Positions 7,702-16,431 of a stretch of DNA of 53,706 nucleotides are shown one piece after another; the stretch's first letter is position 1; every line of letters starts with the position of its first letter. The translations under genes were made by a program, and so were the position numbers. A model generated the notes under the pieces. That model saw nothing but the letters and a program-made list of their open reading frames with translations, searched no databases and was not told the origin of the DNA. The DNA is taken from contig MELC01000036.1 in NCBI GenBank assembly GCA_001767455.1, forward strand, positions 1 to 53,706, read 5' to 3'. The stretch comes from Acidobacteria bacterium RIFCSPLOWO2_12_FULL_66_21. GTDB lineage: Bacteria > Acidobacteriota > Vicinamibacteria > Vicinamibacterales > 2-12-FULL-66-21.

Positions 7702-8940
7702 ATGTTCGATAACCGGTCTTGCGTTGTGCGTTTTCGGTGTTCCGGTTCGCCCCGGCGGCATCTCGCGCGGGTCACGTTCGCCTGGATGATCGCCGCACTG
7801 ACGGCTGCGACGCTCGCGGCCGCGCCAGGCGAGTCCAAGCGGCTCGACCGCGCGAAAGACCTCATAGCCGACGAGCAGTGGGCGAGCGCCATCGCCGAGC
7901 TCAAGGCCGCAGCCGCCGACCCGAAGGAGCCGAAGAAGGACGAGGTGTTGTTCTGGCTGGCGCACAGTCAGAACCAGGCGCACGATTCCGCGTCGGCCAT
8001 CGAAACGATCGGCCGCCTGGAACGCGAGCACCCGCGCAGTCCCTGGATTAAACCGGCCGGATATCTGAGGCTCGAGCTCGCGCAGCGCCTGCGGCGCAAT
8101 GACGTCCTGTGGTACACGGCGGCGCCGCGTCCGCCTGTACCTCCGGTCCCGCCGACAGCCGTCGCGCCGCCACCGCCGCCCCGGAGGCCGCCCCCCAGGG
8201 TGCCCCGGACGCCCCCCCAGGTGCCGGTGGCCGCGTCGACCGCCGTGCCGCCGGCGCCGCCGACCTTGCCGGTGCCCCAGGACTGGCTGCCGCCCGGCTA
8301 CCTGCCCGACACGGACCTGCGCATCGAGGCGCTGGGCAGGCTGATTCAGACCGACGCTCCGCGCGTCATTCCGATGCTGAAGGAGATTGCGCTCGAGAGC
8401 AACAACACGGGTGAAGCGCGCCGGGCGTTGTTCGTGCTCGCGCAGTCAGGCCGCCCGGAGGCGCGGTTGACGGTGATCGACGTGGCGAAGACCGGTCCAG
8501 AGCCCGTCCGCGTGGCCGCGGTGAGGGAGCTCGGCCGTCTCGAGGGCAGCGGGATTGCCGGCGAGTTGATGCAGGTGTACGTCACGTCGAACGTGCGCGT
8601 GAAGAACCAGGTGGTGAACGCCCTGGGGGAGCGGGCCGCGACGACGACGCTGATGCGAATCGCGCAGACCGAACGTGACTTCCGGCTGCGCGACCTCGCG
8701 ATTTTCAATCTCGGCGAGGCCGGCGGCCGCCAGCAGCTGCGCTCGCTGTACGCTGCCGCGCGGCTGGACTCGAAGCGCGCGATTATCAACGGGCTCTTCA
8801 ACGCGAAGGCCGACGCCGATCTGATTGAAATCGCGCAGCACGAGCGCAACGTGACGCTCCGCATCGAGATCCGCAACCGCTTGCGGCTGCTCGGCACGGC
8901 TGCCGCCCGTGAATACCTGGAGAAGACCGCGGAGAAGTGA
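7702..8940 (+). CDS. Exported HEAT-repeat protein with proline-rich linker
   Basis: This third gene of the sigma/anti-sigma operon encodes about 412 residues. The N terminus is basic, then hydrophobic (FAWMIAALTAATLAAA), ending in APGE, which fits a signal peptide. A helical region with TPR-like character follows (ASAIAELKAAAADPKEP, SASAIETIGRLEREHP). A linker very rich in Pro comes next, near residues 130-190, and then a HEAT-repeat solenoid of short paired helices to the end. I chose ATG 7702, seven bases after the anti-sigma stop; a GTG at 7684 is also in frame. Its place in the operon suggests an envelope sensor or effector under the sigma factor, but no enzymatic motif is present. Confidence 0.75.
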   Translation: MFDNRSCVVRFRCSGSPRRHLARVTFAWMIAALTAATLAAAPGESKRLDRAKDLIADEQWASAIAELKAAAADPKEPKKDEVLFWLAHSQNQAHDSASAIETIGRLEREHPRSPWIKPAGYLRLELAQRLRRNDVLWYTAAPRPPVPPVPPTAVAPPPPPRRPPPRVPRTPPQVPVAASTAVPPAPPTLPVPQDWLPPGYLPDTDLRIEALGRLIQTDAPRVIPMLKEIALESNNTGEARRALFVLAQSGRPEARLTVIDVAKTGPEPVRVAAVRELGRLEGSGIAGELMQVYVTSNVRVKNQVVNALGERAATTTLMRIAQTERDFRLRDLAIFNLGEAGGRQQLRSLYAAARLDSKRAIINGLFNAKADADLIEIAQHERNVTLRIEIRNRLRLLGTAAAREYLEKTAEK

Positions 8941-9084
8941 CACCGCCGCGATCGTCAGCGCGAAAGCTCTTACGAAATCCGGAACCGCCAGGCCCGGGTC
9001 GAGCGTCCAGAACTTCCGGTCCTGCCGTCGTTTAGCCTGTCCGGCATGTCTGGCCCGCTCTTCGCACAGGAGGGCGGGTGGACC

Positions 9085-9573
9085 ATGCCGCCTTCATCCA
9101 GTCCCTTACCGTCTCCAGGCCGCCGGCGCGCGCTCGCTGCATTCGTCAACACGGCCGCCGCGCTCGTCGGCGGCGGCTTGTCCGCGCTGGTCGGCGCCTT
9201 CGCGCTTCGCCCCGCCACCGCGTCGGCCCGTGAGCGCTGGGTTCGCGCCGCCGCGACTTCCGATTTGAAAGCGGGCGTTCCGGTCGCACGCCTGATCGTC
9301 GTGCCGCTCGTGGATGGGTGGTACCGCGACCATGCGAGACGCACCGTCTTCCTGGTGTGGGACGGCGAGAAGTCCGTGCGCGCGCTGTCTGGAACGTGCA
9401 CGCACCTCGGCTGCCAGGTCGGTTGGGACGGCGCCACGAACACATTCCGGTGCCCGTGCCACGGCGGCGTGTACGAGGCGGACGGGCGGGTCGCCTCGGG
9501 CCCGCCGCCGCGTCCGCTCGACACGCTGGCGGCCGACATTCTCGACAACGGCGACGTCATGGTCAGGTTGTGA
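9085..9573 (+). CDS. Rieske [2Fe-2S] protein of a cytochrome bc complex
   Basis: This 162-residue protein carries both cluster-binding loops, CTHLGC (C105, H107, C110) and CPCHGG (C123, C125, H126), so all four iron ligands and the disulfide Cys pair are present. The N terminus has the twin-arginine-like stretch GRRRALAAF before a hydrophobic anchor, as in other Rieske proteins that are exported folded. The start ATG 9085 has AGGAGG at 9068-9073 upstream; an in-frame ATG at 9046 is less likely. It passes electrons from quinol at the Qo site of the cytochrome b encoded next to the c-type haem. Its stop shares GTGA with that gene. Confidence 0.95.
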   Translation: MPPSSSPLPSPGRRRALAAFVNTAAALVGGGLSALVGAFALRPATASARERWVRAAATSDLKAGVPVARLIVVPLVDGWYRDHARRTVFLVWDGEKSVRALSGTCTHLGCQVGWDGATNTFRCPCHGGVYEADGRVASGPPPRPLDTLAADILDNGDVMVRL

Positions 9574-11060
9574 GCCCGTGGTCCCGCGCCGGGTGGCTCG
9601 CGACTCCCGGCGCAGTCCTGATCGCGTTTGCCGTCGTGCAGGCCGTGACCGGCGCGTTCCTGATGCTGTACTACGTGCCGTCGCCGGATCACGCGTACGA
9701 CAGCGTGCGATTCATCATCTCGTCGCCGGCGGGTGGATGGCTGGTTCACGGGGTTCATCATTACGGCGCGAGCTTCGTGGTGGTGCTCACGGCACTCCAT
9801 CTGCTGGTGTCGGCCGCCTCAGGCGCCTTCAAGCGCGCGGATCGCCGTGCGTGGCTCACGGGCGTCGTCCTCCTGCTGATCGTGCTCGGCCTCGCGTTGA
9901 CCGGATATCTGCTGCCGTGGGATCAGCGCGCCTACTGGGCGACGGTCGTCACGATTAACCTCTCGCAGCTCGCGCCCGGCGCCGGACGCCTGGCGGCCGC
10001 GGCACTCAGGGGCGGCGAGACGATCGGGGCGTTGACGCTCACGCGCTGGTACGCGCTGCACGTGATCTTTCTTCCCGCGGCGCTGGTCGCGATGGTCATC
10101 GCGCACACGATCCTCGCGCGGCGCCGCGCCGCCACTGTGGAAGAGCCGCCCGTCCCCTTCTATCCCGAGCAGGCGGCGCGCACGGCCGTCATCGGTCTGC
10201 TGGCGGGCGCGTTCCTCCTGGCGCTTGCGCGGCACGGCGCACCGCCGCTCGGACCGCCCGCGGATTCGTCCGACACCTCGTACGTGCCCCGCCCCGAGTG
10301 GTACTTCCTCGGTCTCTTCCAGTTGCTGAAGTACTTTCCGGGCCGTTACGAAGTGCTCGGCGCGATCGTCATTCCCGCGCTCGCCGTCCTCGCGCTGGCG
10401 GCGCTGCCGTGGATCGATCGCCGTCCCGAGCGGGATCTGAGGCGGCGGCCGCTGGTGGCGGCAGGACTCGCCGCTGTCCTCCTCGCGGTGTCGGCATTGA
10501 CGGTGCTGGGATGGCGCGATCGGCCGCCCGCCGCGCCGGCCGCGGAATCGTGGACCGTGCGGGCCATCGGCGGGCGGGTCTTCGTCGAGAGACACACCTG
10601 CGCGCGATGCCACGTCGAAACCGGAGTGGCCGACCCGCTCGAGGCCCTGCGATTGTCGCGCGGGCCCGAGTGGACTGCCGCGCACACGTCCGATCCCGAA
10701 ATGATCGCGCCGGGCCTTCGCGAGCCTCCGGCGCCCGTCAACGAGCGCGAGATCGCCGCGATGGTTGCCTACATGCGGCGCCTCTCGGGCGAACCGTACC
10801 CGGGATTTCCGCTGCGGACCGAAACGGCGGCGGCGGTGTTCTCGCGCTACTGCATCGGCTGCCATACGCTCGACGGCGACGGTGGCAAGGACGGACCGGA
10901 TCTCTCGCGCATCGGCCGCAAGCACGACGCCGCGGCGCTCAGCCGCAGGATCGCGGATCCCGAGTCGGTCGACCCGAAGGCGGAGATGCCGTCCTTCGGC
11001 AGCCGCCTGAGCGCCGACGAGCTCGCCGCCATTGCGGCATACCTCGCCGCCCGCCGGTGA
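9570..11060 (+). CDS. Cytochrome b fused to a diheme cytochrome c
   Basis: The GTG start at 9570 overlaps the Rieske stop. The first 330 residues or so form a cytochrome b with paired haem ligands H-x13-H in the segment starting HHYGAS, and H-x14-H in the segment starting HVIFLPAA; the Qo motif PEWY is present before LLKYF. The C-terminal third is a cytochrome c with two haem sites, CARCH near residue 344 and CIGCH near 428. The two-gene operon thus encodes a compact quinol:cytochrome c oxidoreductase with no separate cytochrome c1 gene. Fused b-c subunits are known in other lineages, but the two-haem version with a single membrane anchor is less usual. Protein length is 496. Confidence 0.92.
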   Translation: MSPWSRAGWLATPGAVLIAFAVVQAVTGAFLMLYYVPSPDHAYDSVRFIISSPAGGWLVHGVHHYGASFVVVLTALHLLVSAASGAFKRADRRAWLTGVVLLLIVLGLALTGYLLPWDQRAYWATVVTINLSQLAPGAGRLAAAALRGGETIGALTLTRWYALHVIFLPAALVAMVIAHTILARRRAATVEEPPVPFYPEQAARTAVIGLLAGAFLLALARHGAPPLGPPADSSDTSYVPRPEWYFLGLFQLLKYFPGRYEVLGAIVIPALAVLALAALPWIDRRPERDLRRRPLVAAGLAAVLLAVSALTVLGWRDRPPAAPAAESWTVRAIGGRVFVERHTCARCHVETGVADPLEALRLSRGPEWTAAHTSDPEMIAPGLREPPAPVNEREIAAMVAYMRRLSGEPYPGFPLRTETAAAVFSRYCIGCHTLDGDGGKDGPDLSRIGRKHDAAALSRRIADPESVDPKAEMPSFGSRLSADELAAIAAYLAARR

Positions 11061-11081
11061 TCGCCGAGCGCCGCTTGACGG

Positions 11082-11087
11082 TATGAT
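11082..11087 (+). promoter_or_regulatory. Putative -10 hexamer of zwf (TATGAT)
   Basis: TATGAT ends nine bases before the zwf ATG at 11097, which implies a very short or absent leader. A TTGACG lies directly upstream but is too close to serve as a -35. Confidence 0.35.
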
Positions 11088-11096
11088 GCGTGTTCG

Positions 11097-12608
11097 ATGG
11101 CCGGGAACCCCCTCAACGACGGCCTGCGGATAGAGCCCACACCGGGCAACGCCACGCTGGTCATCTTCGGCGCTTCCGGCGACCTCACCCGCCGCAAGCT
11201 GCTCCCCGCGCTGTACCGCCTCTCCCGCGGACACCGGCTCCCCGCGCGCTTTTCGGCGATTGGCATCGCGCGCACGAACATGGACGACGAGGGCTTCCGC
11301 AAGCAGTTCCGCGACAGTCTTCGCGAGTTCGCCGGCGTGGAGCCCGGCGACGACATCGCGCGATCGCTCGCGGCCCACCTCTATTACCTGTCCGGCGAGC
11401 TGGACGACCCTGCCGTCTACCAACGGCTCACCGCACGGCTTCAGGAGATCGACGGCGCGGACGGCGTGCTCTTCTACCTGGCGATCCCCCCTTCCGTGTA
11501 CGGCACGGTCATTCGGCAGCTCGGCGCGGCCGGGCTCGGCGGACGCACCTCCGAGGGATGGCGCCGCATCATCGTCGAGAAGCCGTTCGGGACCGATTTG
11601 ACGACGGCGCGCGCGCTGAACGCGGAAGTGCATCGTCACTTCGAAGAAGAGCAGGTCTTCCGGATCGACCACTTCCTCGGGAAGGAAACCGTGCAGAACC
11701 TGCTCGTGTTTCGCTTCGCGAACGGCATGTTCGAGCCGATCTGGAACCGCCGCTACATCGACCACGTGCAGATCACCGGCGCCGAAACCGTCGGCGTCGA
11801 ACGGCGCGCCGCGTATTACGAAGGGGCGGGCGCGCTGCGTGACATGGTCCAGAACCATCTCATGCAGCTCATGACGCTCGTGGCGATGGAGCCGCCGATT
11901 GCCTTCACCGCCGAGAGCGTCCGCGACCGGAAGATCGACGTGTTGCTCTCCGCGCAGCCGCTCGTCAACAACGGCAGGCCGAACGTCGTCCGCGCGCAAT
12001 ATGCGGCCGGATGGGTCGCCGGCAGCGAAGTGCCCGGGTATTGCCGCGAGCCGGGCGTGAACGGATCCTCGACGACGGAAACCTACGTCGCCCTGCGGAT
12101 GCAGCTCGACAGCTGGCGGTGGGCGGGCGTGCCGTTCTACCTGCGGACCGGAAAACGGCTGCCCAAGCGCACAACTGAGATCGCCATCCAGTTCAAGCAG
12201 CCGCCGCTCCAGGTCTTCAAGGCCGCCAGCCCGTCGTCGGTCTCACCGAACCTGCTGGTGATCAACGTGCAACCGGACGAAGGGATCTCGCTCCGCTTCG
12301 AAGCGAAGGTGCCCGCGACCCGGATGCAGCTCGCGCCCGTCATGATGAATTTCCGCTATGGCACCGCGTTCGGCGGCCCCGTGCCCGAGGCGTACGAGAC
12401 ACTGCTGCTCGACGCGATGCTCGGCGACCCCACGCTGTTTGCGCGCCACGATTTCGTGGAAGCGTCATGGACACTCATCACGCCGGTGCACGAGGCGTGG
12501 CGTGCGGAGGCGGCCGCGGCGCTGCCGCAGTACGAGGCGGGGGAGTGGGGACCGAAGGAGGCCGACGCGCCGATGGCGGCGGACGGACGGAGATGGAGAA
12601 CGCTGTGA
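11097..12608 (+). CDS. zwf: Glucose-6-phosphate 1-dehydrogenase
   Basis: This enzyme oxidises glucose 6-phosphate to 6-phosphogluconolactone with NAD(P) and opens the oxidative pentose phosphate pathway in the cytoplasm. The dinucleotide site GASGDL is at residues 25-30, followed by TRRKLLPALY. The active-site signature RIDHFLGKE is at 189-197, with the catalytic His within it. The full length of 503 residues fits the family. It overlaps the start of the OpcA-like gene, so the two are made together. A TATGAT hexamer sits nine bases upstream of the ATG. Confidence 0.97.
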   Translation: MAGNPLNDGLRIEPTPGNATLVIFGASGDLTRRKLLPALYRLSRGHRLPARFSAIGIARTNMDDEGFRKQFRDSLREFAGVEPGDDIARSLAAHLYYLSGELDDPAVYQRLTARLQEIDGADGVLFYLAIPPSVYGTVIRQLGAAGLGGRTSEGWRRIIVEKPFGTDLTTARALNAEVHRHFEEEQVFRIDHFLGKETVQNLLVFRFANGMFEPIWNRRYIDHVQITGAETVGVERRAAYYEGAGALRDMVQNHLMQLMTLVAMEPPIAFTAESVRDRKIDVLLSAQPLVNNGRPNVVRAQYAAGWVAGSEVPGYCREPGVNGSSTTETYVALRMQLDSWRWAGVPFYLRTGKRLPKRTTEIAIQFKQPPLQVFKAASPSSVSPNLLVINVQPDEGISLRFEAKVPATRMQLAPVMMNFRYGTAFGGPVPEAYETLLLDAMLGDPTLFARHDFVEASWTLITPVHEAWRAEAAAALPQYEAGEWGPKEADAPMAADGRRWRTL

Positions 12609-13453
12609 ACGACGCCGGCGCGGGCGCGCAGGCCCTGACCGCGACCGTGATCGCCGTCGGTCCGCCCGGCCGGCTCGACGATCCGGCCGCGACGCTCGGG
12701 CAGCTCACGTCCACGGCGGCCATCCGCGGCATCCTGATTCGGTACGGCACGCATGCGGAGCCGCCCACGCGGACGAGCGAGCGTTTCGTCACACTTGACG
12801 GGCTGCGCCCGGAATACATCAACAACGCGGTCGCCGCGCTGCGCCTGTCGAGCCTTCCGTCAATCGTCTGGTGGCGCGGGGGCGACGAGGCGGACCTCGA
12901 GGGGCTCGCGGCGCTGGCCGATCGCATCATCCTCGACGTGGAGGAGCCTCTGCCGGTGTGGCGCGCGGCCGTGCCGCTCGTCGAGCGTACGTCGCTCGGC
13001 GACCTGCGATGGACGCGGTTGACGCGCTGGCGGGCGCTGATGGCCCACTTCTTCGACATCGCCGAGGTCCGCGCGGCAGCGCCGCTGTTCCACCGCCTCG
13101 ACATCACGGGCGCCGATCTGCCCGCGGCGGGCCTGTTCGCCGCGTGGCTGACCGGCGCGCTGCAGACGAGCGAGCGGATGCACGTGGACCTCCAGCGGAC
13201 CACGGGGGCACCCATTCAGCGCATCAGGGTCGGCAACGGCCGGGAGGAGCTGATGCTGGAGCTCGCGCCAAACGGTACGTGCGTGCACACGGCGGCGCAC
13301 GTGGAAGGGCACGCCCGCGCCCATCGGACGGTGTCGCTCGGCGATCAAAGCACGACCGCGCTGCTCGCGGAAGAACTGAGGATCCGCTCGCGCGATGCCG
13401 CCTTCGAGGCGGCGCTTCGCCGCGTCGTGGAGGCGCGCAGCGATGAAACGTAG
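12593..13453 (+). CDS. opcA: Glucose-6-phosphate dehydrogenase assembly protein OpcA-like
   Basis: This 286-residue protein follows zwf and overlaps it. OpcA proteins allosterically activate or assemble glucose-6-phosphate dehydrogenase in cyanobacteria and actinobacteria. Family-like features include LPSIVWWRGGDEADLEGLAALADRI with its W-W pair, the patch DLRWTRLTRWRALMAHFFD, and a C-terminal beta-rich domain. The ATG at 12593 is one start; GTG at 12605, which shares GTGA with the zwf stop and has GGAG six bases upstream, is equally good and would give a protein four residues shorter. Position next to zwf strongly supports the call. Confidence 0.85.
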   Translation: MENAVNDAGAGAQALTATVIAVGPPGRLDDPAATLGQLTSTAAIRGILIRYGTHAEPPTRTSERFVTLDGLRPEYINNAVAALRLSSLPSIVWWRGGDEADLEGLAALADRIILDVEEPLPVWRAAVPLVERTSLGDLRWTRLTRWRALMAHFFDIAEVRAAAPLFHRLDITGADLPAAGLFAAWLTGALQTSERMHVDLQRTTGAPIQRIRVGNGREELMLELAPNGTCVHTAAHVEGHARAHRTVSLGDQSTTALLAEELRIRSRDAAFEAALRRVVEARSDET

Positions 13454-13486
13454 AACGCGGAATGTAGAATGCGGGTCTTTGTTGAG

Positions 13487-13765
13487 CGCGTCGCGATATC
13501 CGGCGGGTCGTGTCCTGTCCCGCCGCACGCGCCGACGGCGTGCATGGCAGGAAGACCACGAAGGTCACGAAGGTCACGAAGACACCACGAAAGAAGAGCG
13601 CACGCTGCGGGCGCGAGTCCGGATACGGCTGAACCGTCGAGCGCCGGCCGCGTCGTGCCCGAGGCCGCGCTCTGCGCGGCTCGACGGTTCAGCCCGGTAC
13701 GCGACGGTCTTCGTGTCCTTCGTGTCCTTCGTGATCTTCGTGAACAGCCGTGGCCCGTCTCAGCG
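13487..13765 (+). repeat. Dispersed intergenic element, copy 1
   Basis: This gap between opcA and the acyl-CoA ligase holds a complete copy of a repeat that also lies at 24438-24662 (reverse) and 29266-29470. It starts with a segment like GCGATATCCGGCGGGTC, continues with nine-base CACGAAGGT repeats, then a conserved core at 13611-13651 (starts GCGCGAGTCCGGATACGGCT), and ends with the inverse repeats CTTCGTGTC. The core and the following inverse (CGTCGAGC / GCTCGACG) can form a long hairpin. No transposase is encoded. Confidence 0.75.
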
Positions 13766-13804
13766 TGCGGCTTCTGCGTTCTCCATTTCGAGGATTCACA
13801 CCCC

Positions 13805-15382
13805 ATGCATCATGCGACGTCCTTGAATCTCGCAAGCGTGCTCGAGCACCAGGCGCGGCTCACGCCCGAGCGCATCGCGATCACGTTCGCCGACTCGCAC
13901 ATGACGTACTCGGAGGTGGACGCGCGGGCGTCGCAGATCGCCAACGGCCTGGCGGCGCTCGGCATCGGCCCCGGGGATCACGTCGCCCTGTCGTGTCCGA
14001 ACGTGCCGTGGTTCCCCCTCGCGTACTTCGGCATCCTCAAGGCGGGCGGCGTGGTCGTGCCGCTCAACGTGCTGCTGAAACCGCGCGAGATCGCGTACCA
14101 CTTGAAGGACAGCGACGCGAAGGCCATGCTGGCGTTCGAGGGGTCGGCGGAGCTGCCGCTGGCATCGATGGCTCGCGCCGGCTGCGACCAGGCGGGCTGC
14201 GCCCATCTCGTCATCCTGACGGCGGACCCCGCGGCTCCCTCACCCGTTCCCTCGGCGCTGTCGATCGCGCAGGTGACGGCGTCGCAGCCGCGCGCGATCG
14301 AGTCGCGGCGCCGGCGGCCGGACGACACGGCCGTGATCCTGTACACGTCCGGCACGACAGGGCATCCCAAGGGAGCCGAGCTCACGCATGACAACATGCT
14401 GCTGAACGCCGTGAGCACGTGCGACATGCTGCTGCCGGGCCTCGCCGGGGGCGGCGAGCAGAACGTCACGTTGATTACGCTGCCGCTCTTTCACTCGACC
14501 GCGCAGACCTGCCAGATGAACGCCGGCTTCTATGGCGGATTCCGGACGGTGCTGCTCCCGCGCTTCGAGCCTGCGGTGGTCCTCGAAACCATCCGGCGTG
14601 AAAAGGTCGGCTTCTGGCTGGGTGTGCCGACGATGTACTGGGCGCTGATGCAGTACGTGTCGGCATCGGGAATGGATCCGGCACCCGTCGCCGAGCACCT
14701 TCGCATCTGCGCGTCCGGGGGGGCACCGCTGCCCGTGGAGCTCCTGCGGCGGTTCGAGGGCACGTTCGGAGTCCGCGTGCTCGAAGGGTACGGCCTCTCG
14801 GAGACGTCGCCGGTCGTGTGCTTCAACCAGCTGCAACGGCCGTCGAAGCCGGGCACGGTCGGTCCGCCGATCTTCGGCGTCGACGTGCGGTCGGTCGACG
14901 AGGAGGCGATGCCGGTCGCGCGCGGGCAACGCGGGGAAATCGTCGTGCGCGGCCCGAACGTCATGAAGGGCTACTACAACAGGCCTGAGGCCACGCTCGA
15001 GGTCATGCGCAACGGATGGTTCCACACGGGCGACATCGGCATCATCGACGAGGACGGCTACGTCTCGATCGTGGATCGCAAGAAGGACATGATCCTGCGG
15101 GGCGGCTTCAACGTGTATCCGCGCGAGCTCGAGGAAGTGTTGATGACCCACCCGGCCATTTCGCTGGTCGCGGTCGTGGGCGTTCCCGACGAGCGGCTGG
15201 GCGAGGAAGTGAAGGCGTTCGTCGTCCGCAAGCCCGGGGCCACGCTGACCGAATCCGAACTGCTCGACTGGTGCCGCGAACAGTTTGCGGCTTACAAATA
15301 CCCACGCAGCGTTGAATTTCGCGACGCCCTTCCGGTCAACGCGACCGGCAAGGTCCTGAAGCGGGAGCTGCGCGGGAATTGA
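13805..15382 (+). CDS. Long-chain-type acyl-CoA ligase (AMP-binding)
   Basis: This 525-residue enzyme activates a carboxylic acid, probably a fatty acid, to its CoA thioester through an acyl-adenylate. The AMP-binding P-loop YTSGTTGHPKG is at about residues 180-190. The motif GYGLSETSPV and the hinge region with DRKKDMILRGGFNVYPRE follow, and the C-terminal catalytic Lys lies in NATGKVLKREL. The start is ATG 13805 (MHHATSLNL); the frame stays open upstream, but that part is dispersed repeat and not protein-like. The gene stands alone between the repeat and the CBS gene. Substrate is not determinable from sequence alone. Confidence 0.92.
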   Translation: MHHATSLNLASVLEHQARLTPERIAITFADSHMTYSEVDARASQIANGLAALGIGPGDHVALSCPNVPWFPLAYFGILKAGGVVVPLNVLLKPREIAYHLKDSDAKAMLAFEGSAELPLASMARAGCDQAGCAHLVILTADPAAPSPVPSALSIAQVTASQPRAIESRRRRPDDTAVILYTSGTTGHPKGAELTHDNMLLNAVSTCDMLLPGLAGGGEQNVTLITLPLFHSTAQTCQMNAGFYGGFRTVLLPRFEPAVVLETIRREKVGFWLGVPTMYWALMQYVSASGMDPAPVAEHLRICASGGAPLPVELLRRFEGTFGVRVLEGYGLSETSPVVCFNQLQRPSKPGTVGPPIFGVDVRSVDEEAMPVARGQRGEIVVRGPNVMKGYYNRPEATLEVMRNGWFHTGDIGIIDEDGYVSIVDRKKDMILRGGFNVYPRELEEVLMTHPAISLVAVVGVPDERLGEEVKAFVVRKPGATLTESELLDWCREQFAAYKYPRSVEFRDALPVNATGKVLKRELRGN

Positions 15383-15519
15383 GACGGCTGTCGCCGCCTC
15401 TGCATTAACTCCATGCAACGGCACGGGGCGGCCGCGCGCGCACGGGGGCGGCTGAGGCCGCGGGCCGTGGCGGGTCTCTTGCACCTCTCGTCAATTACCG
15501 TTGAACACGGAGGGGTGCG

Positions 15520-15960
15520 ATGCCGAAATGCCGTGACGTGATGACCCGCGAACCGGTGTGCTGTGAGCCTGGCGATCCGATCGTGCGGGTGGCCGAAGTG
15601 ATGAAGCGGGAAGACGTGGGCGCGGTGCCGGTGGTGGACTCGAAGAGCTCGCGGCGCCTCGTAGGAATGGTGACGGACCGCGACATCGTGATGAAGGTGG
15701 TGGCCGAAGGCCGCAGCGTGCAGGCGGCCTCCGTGCGGGACGCCATGACGGGCCAACCTGTGTCGTGCCGTGAAGATCAGGACATCGACCACGCCGTGGC
15801 GCATATGGCCGAGCGGCAGGTGCGGCGCATGCCTGTGGTGGACGGCGAGGGGCGGCTGTGCGGCATCATCGCGCAGGCCGACATCGCGACCCGGGTGCAC
15901 CGCGACCAGACGACAGGGGAGCTGGTCGAGAGGATCTCCGAACCGGTCGTCAGGAAGTAG
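15520..15960 (+). CDS. Tandem CBS-domain protein
   Basis: This 146-residue soluble protein consists of two CBS domains. The first has DVMTREPVCCEPGD and GMVTDRDIVMKVV, the second has DAMTGQPVSCREDQ and GIIAQADIATRV. Such pairs bind adenine nucleotides and regulate partners or serve as energy sensors. An ACGGAGGGG stretch lies just upstream of ATG 15520, giving a good ribosome site. It is encoded immediately before the gas-vesicle cluster in the same direction, so it might tune buoyancy to energy state; this is inference from position only. Stand-alone CBS proteins of this length are common stress proteins. Confidence 0.88.
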   Translation: MPKCRDVMTREPVCCEPGDPIVRVAEVMKREDVGAVPVVDSKSSRRLVGMVTDRDIVMKVVAEGRSVQAASVRDAMTGQPVSCREDQDIDHAVAHMAERQVRRMPVVDGEGRLCGIIAQADIATRVHRDQTTGELVERISEPVVRK

Positions 15961-16057
15961 GCGGCAGCGGTCCGGGCGGGCGATTGGGGCCGAAGCTCAG
16001 CCGTGGGTTTTTGCGGCGCCGCCGCCGACCGGACCGTGTCCCATCCGTCAGGTACGA

Positions 16058-16063
16058 TATATT
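16058..16063 (+). promoter_or_regulatory. Putative -10 hexamer of the gas-vesicle cluster (TATATT)
   Basis: TATATT ends eight bases before the ATG at 16072. An overlapping TACGAT at 16053-16058 is an alternative. Both lie in otherwise GC-rich DNA and suggest a nearly leaderless transcript. I see no clear -35. Confidence 0.35.
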
Positions 16064-16071
16064 CGCTCGGC

Positions 16072-16404
16072 ATGGCATTCGAGCTCCCTCCGTCTGGGCA
16101 CCGCGCAACCGGGCTTGTCGACGTTCTCGATCGTGTGCTCGACAAGGGGTTGGTGATCGCGGGCGACATCAAAGTGTCGCTGGCGGAAGTCGAACTGCTG
16201 ACGATACGGATTCGGCTTCTCGTGTGCTCGCTCGACAAGGCGCAGGAAATCGGACTGGACTGGTGGCGGTACGACCGCGACCTGTCCCCCGGCGCGCAAC
16301 GCGCCGCGCTTGCCGAGCACGACGCGATGCGCGCGCAGATCGAGCGGCTCGAACGAAAGGTGAACGCGTTGACCCCGGCGGCGCCGGCCCGCCGGCGGCG
16401 ATGA
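16072..16404 (+). CDS. gvpJ: Gas vesicle shell-family protein, GvpJ/GvpM type
   Basis: This 110-residue protein has the GvpA-family core [19 protein letters not shown], then VSLAEVELLTIRIRLLVCS and DKAQEIGLDWW. The AGDI and the DWW ending fit the minor shell proteins GvpJ and GvpM better than GvpA. A charged helical tail (AALAEHDAMRAQIERLERKV) and a terminal RRRR follow the core. By family knowledge it is a minor, hydrophobic component that helps nucleate or shape the vesicle. It is the first gene of the cluster, 27 bases before gvpA. The start ATG 16072 is chosen because the frame upstream is not protein-like. Confidence 0.88.
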   Translation: MAFELPPSGHRATGLVDVLDRVLDKGLVIAGDIKVSLAEVELLTIRIRLLVCSLDKAQEIGLDWWRYDRDLSPGAQRAALAEHDAMRAQIERLERKVNALTPAAPARRRR

Positions 16405-16431
16405 GCGGCTTCCCCCCAGCAGGAGCAGAGC

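Noticed and set aside
9819-11999. Long reverse-strand frame opposite the cytochrome and zwf genes
   Set aside because: It spans two unrelated recognised genes and has Arg/Glu-rich composition typical of antisense frames in GC-rich DNA.
13487-13765. Insertion sequence with its own transposase
   Set aside because: No copy contains a protein-like frame or transposase motif; at most it is a non-autonomous element.
13469-13804. N-terminal extension of the acyl-CoA ligase
   Set aside because: The extension lies entirely in dispersed repeat copy 1 and is Arg/His-rich; the enzyme family starts at the ATG at 13805.
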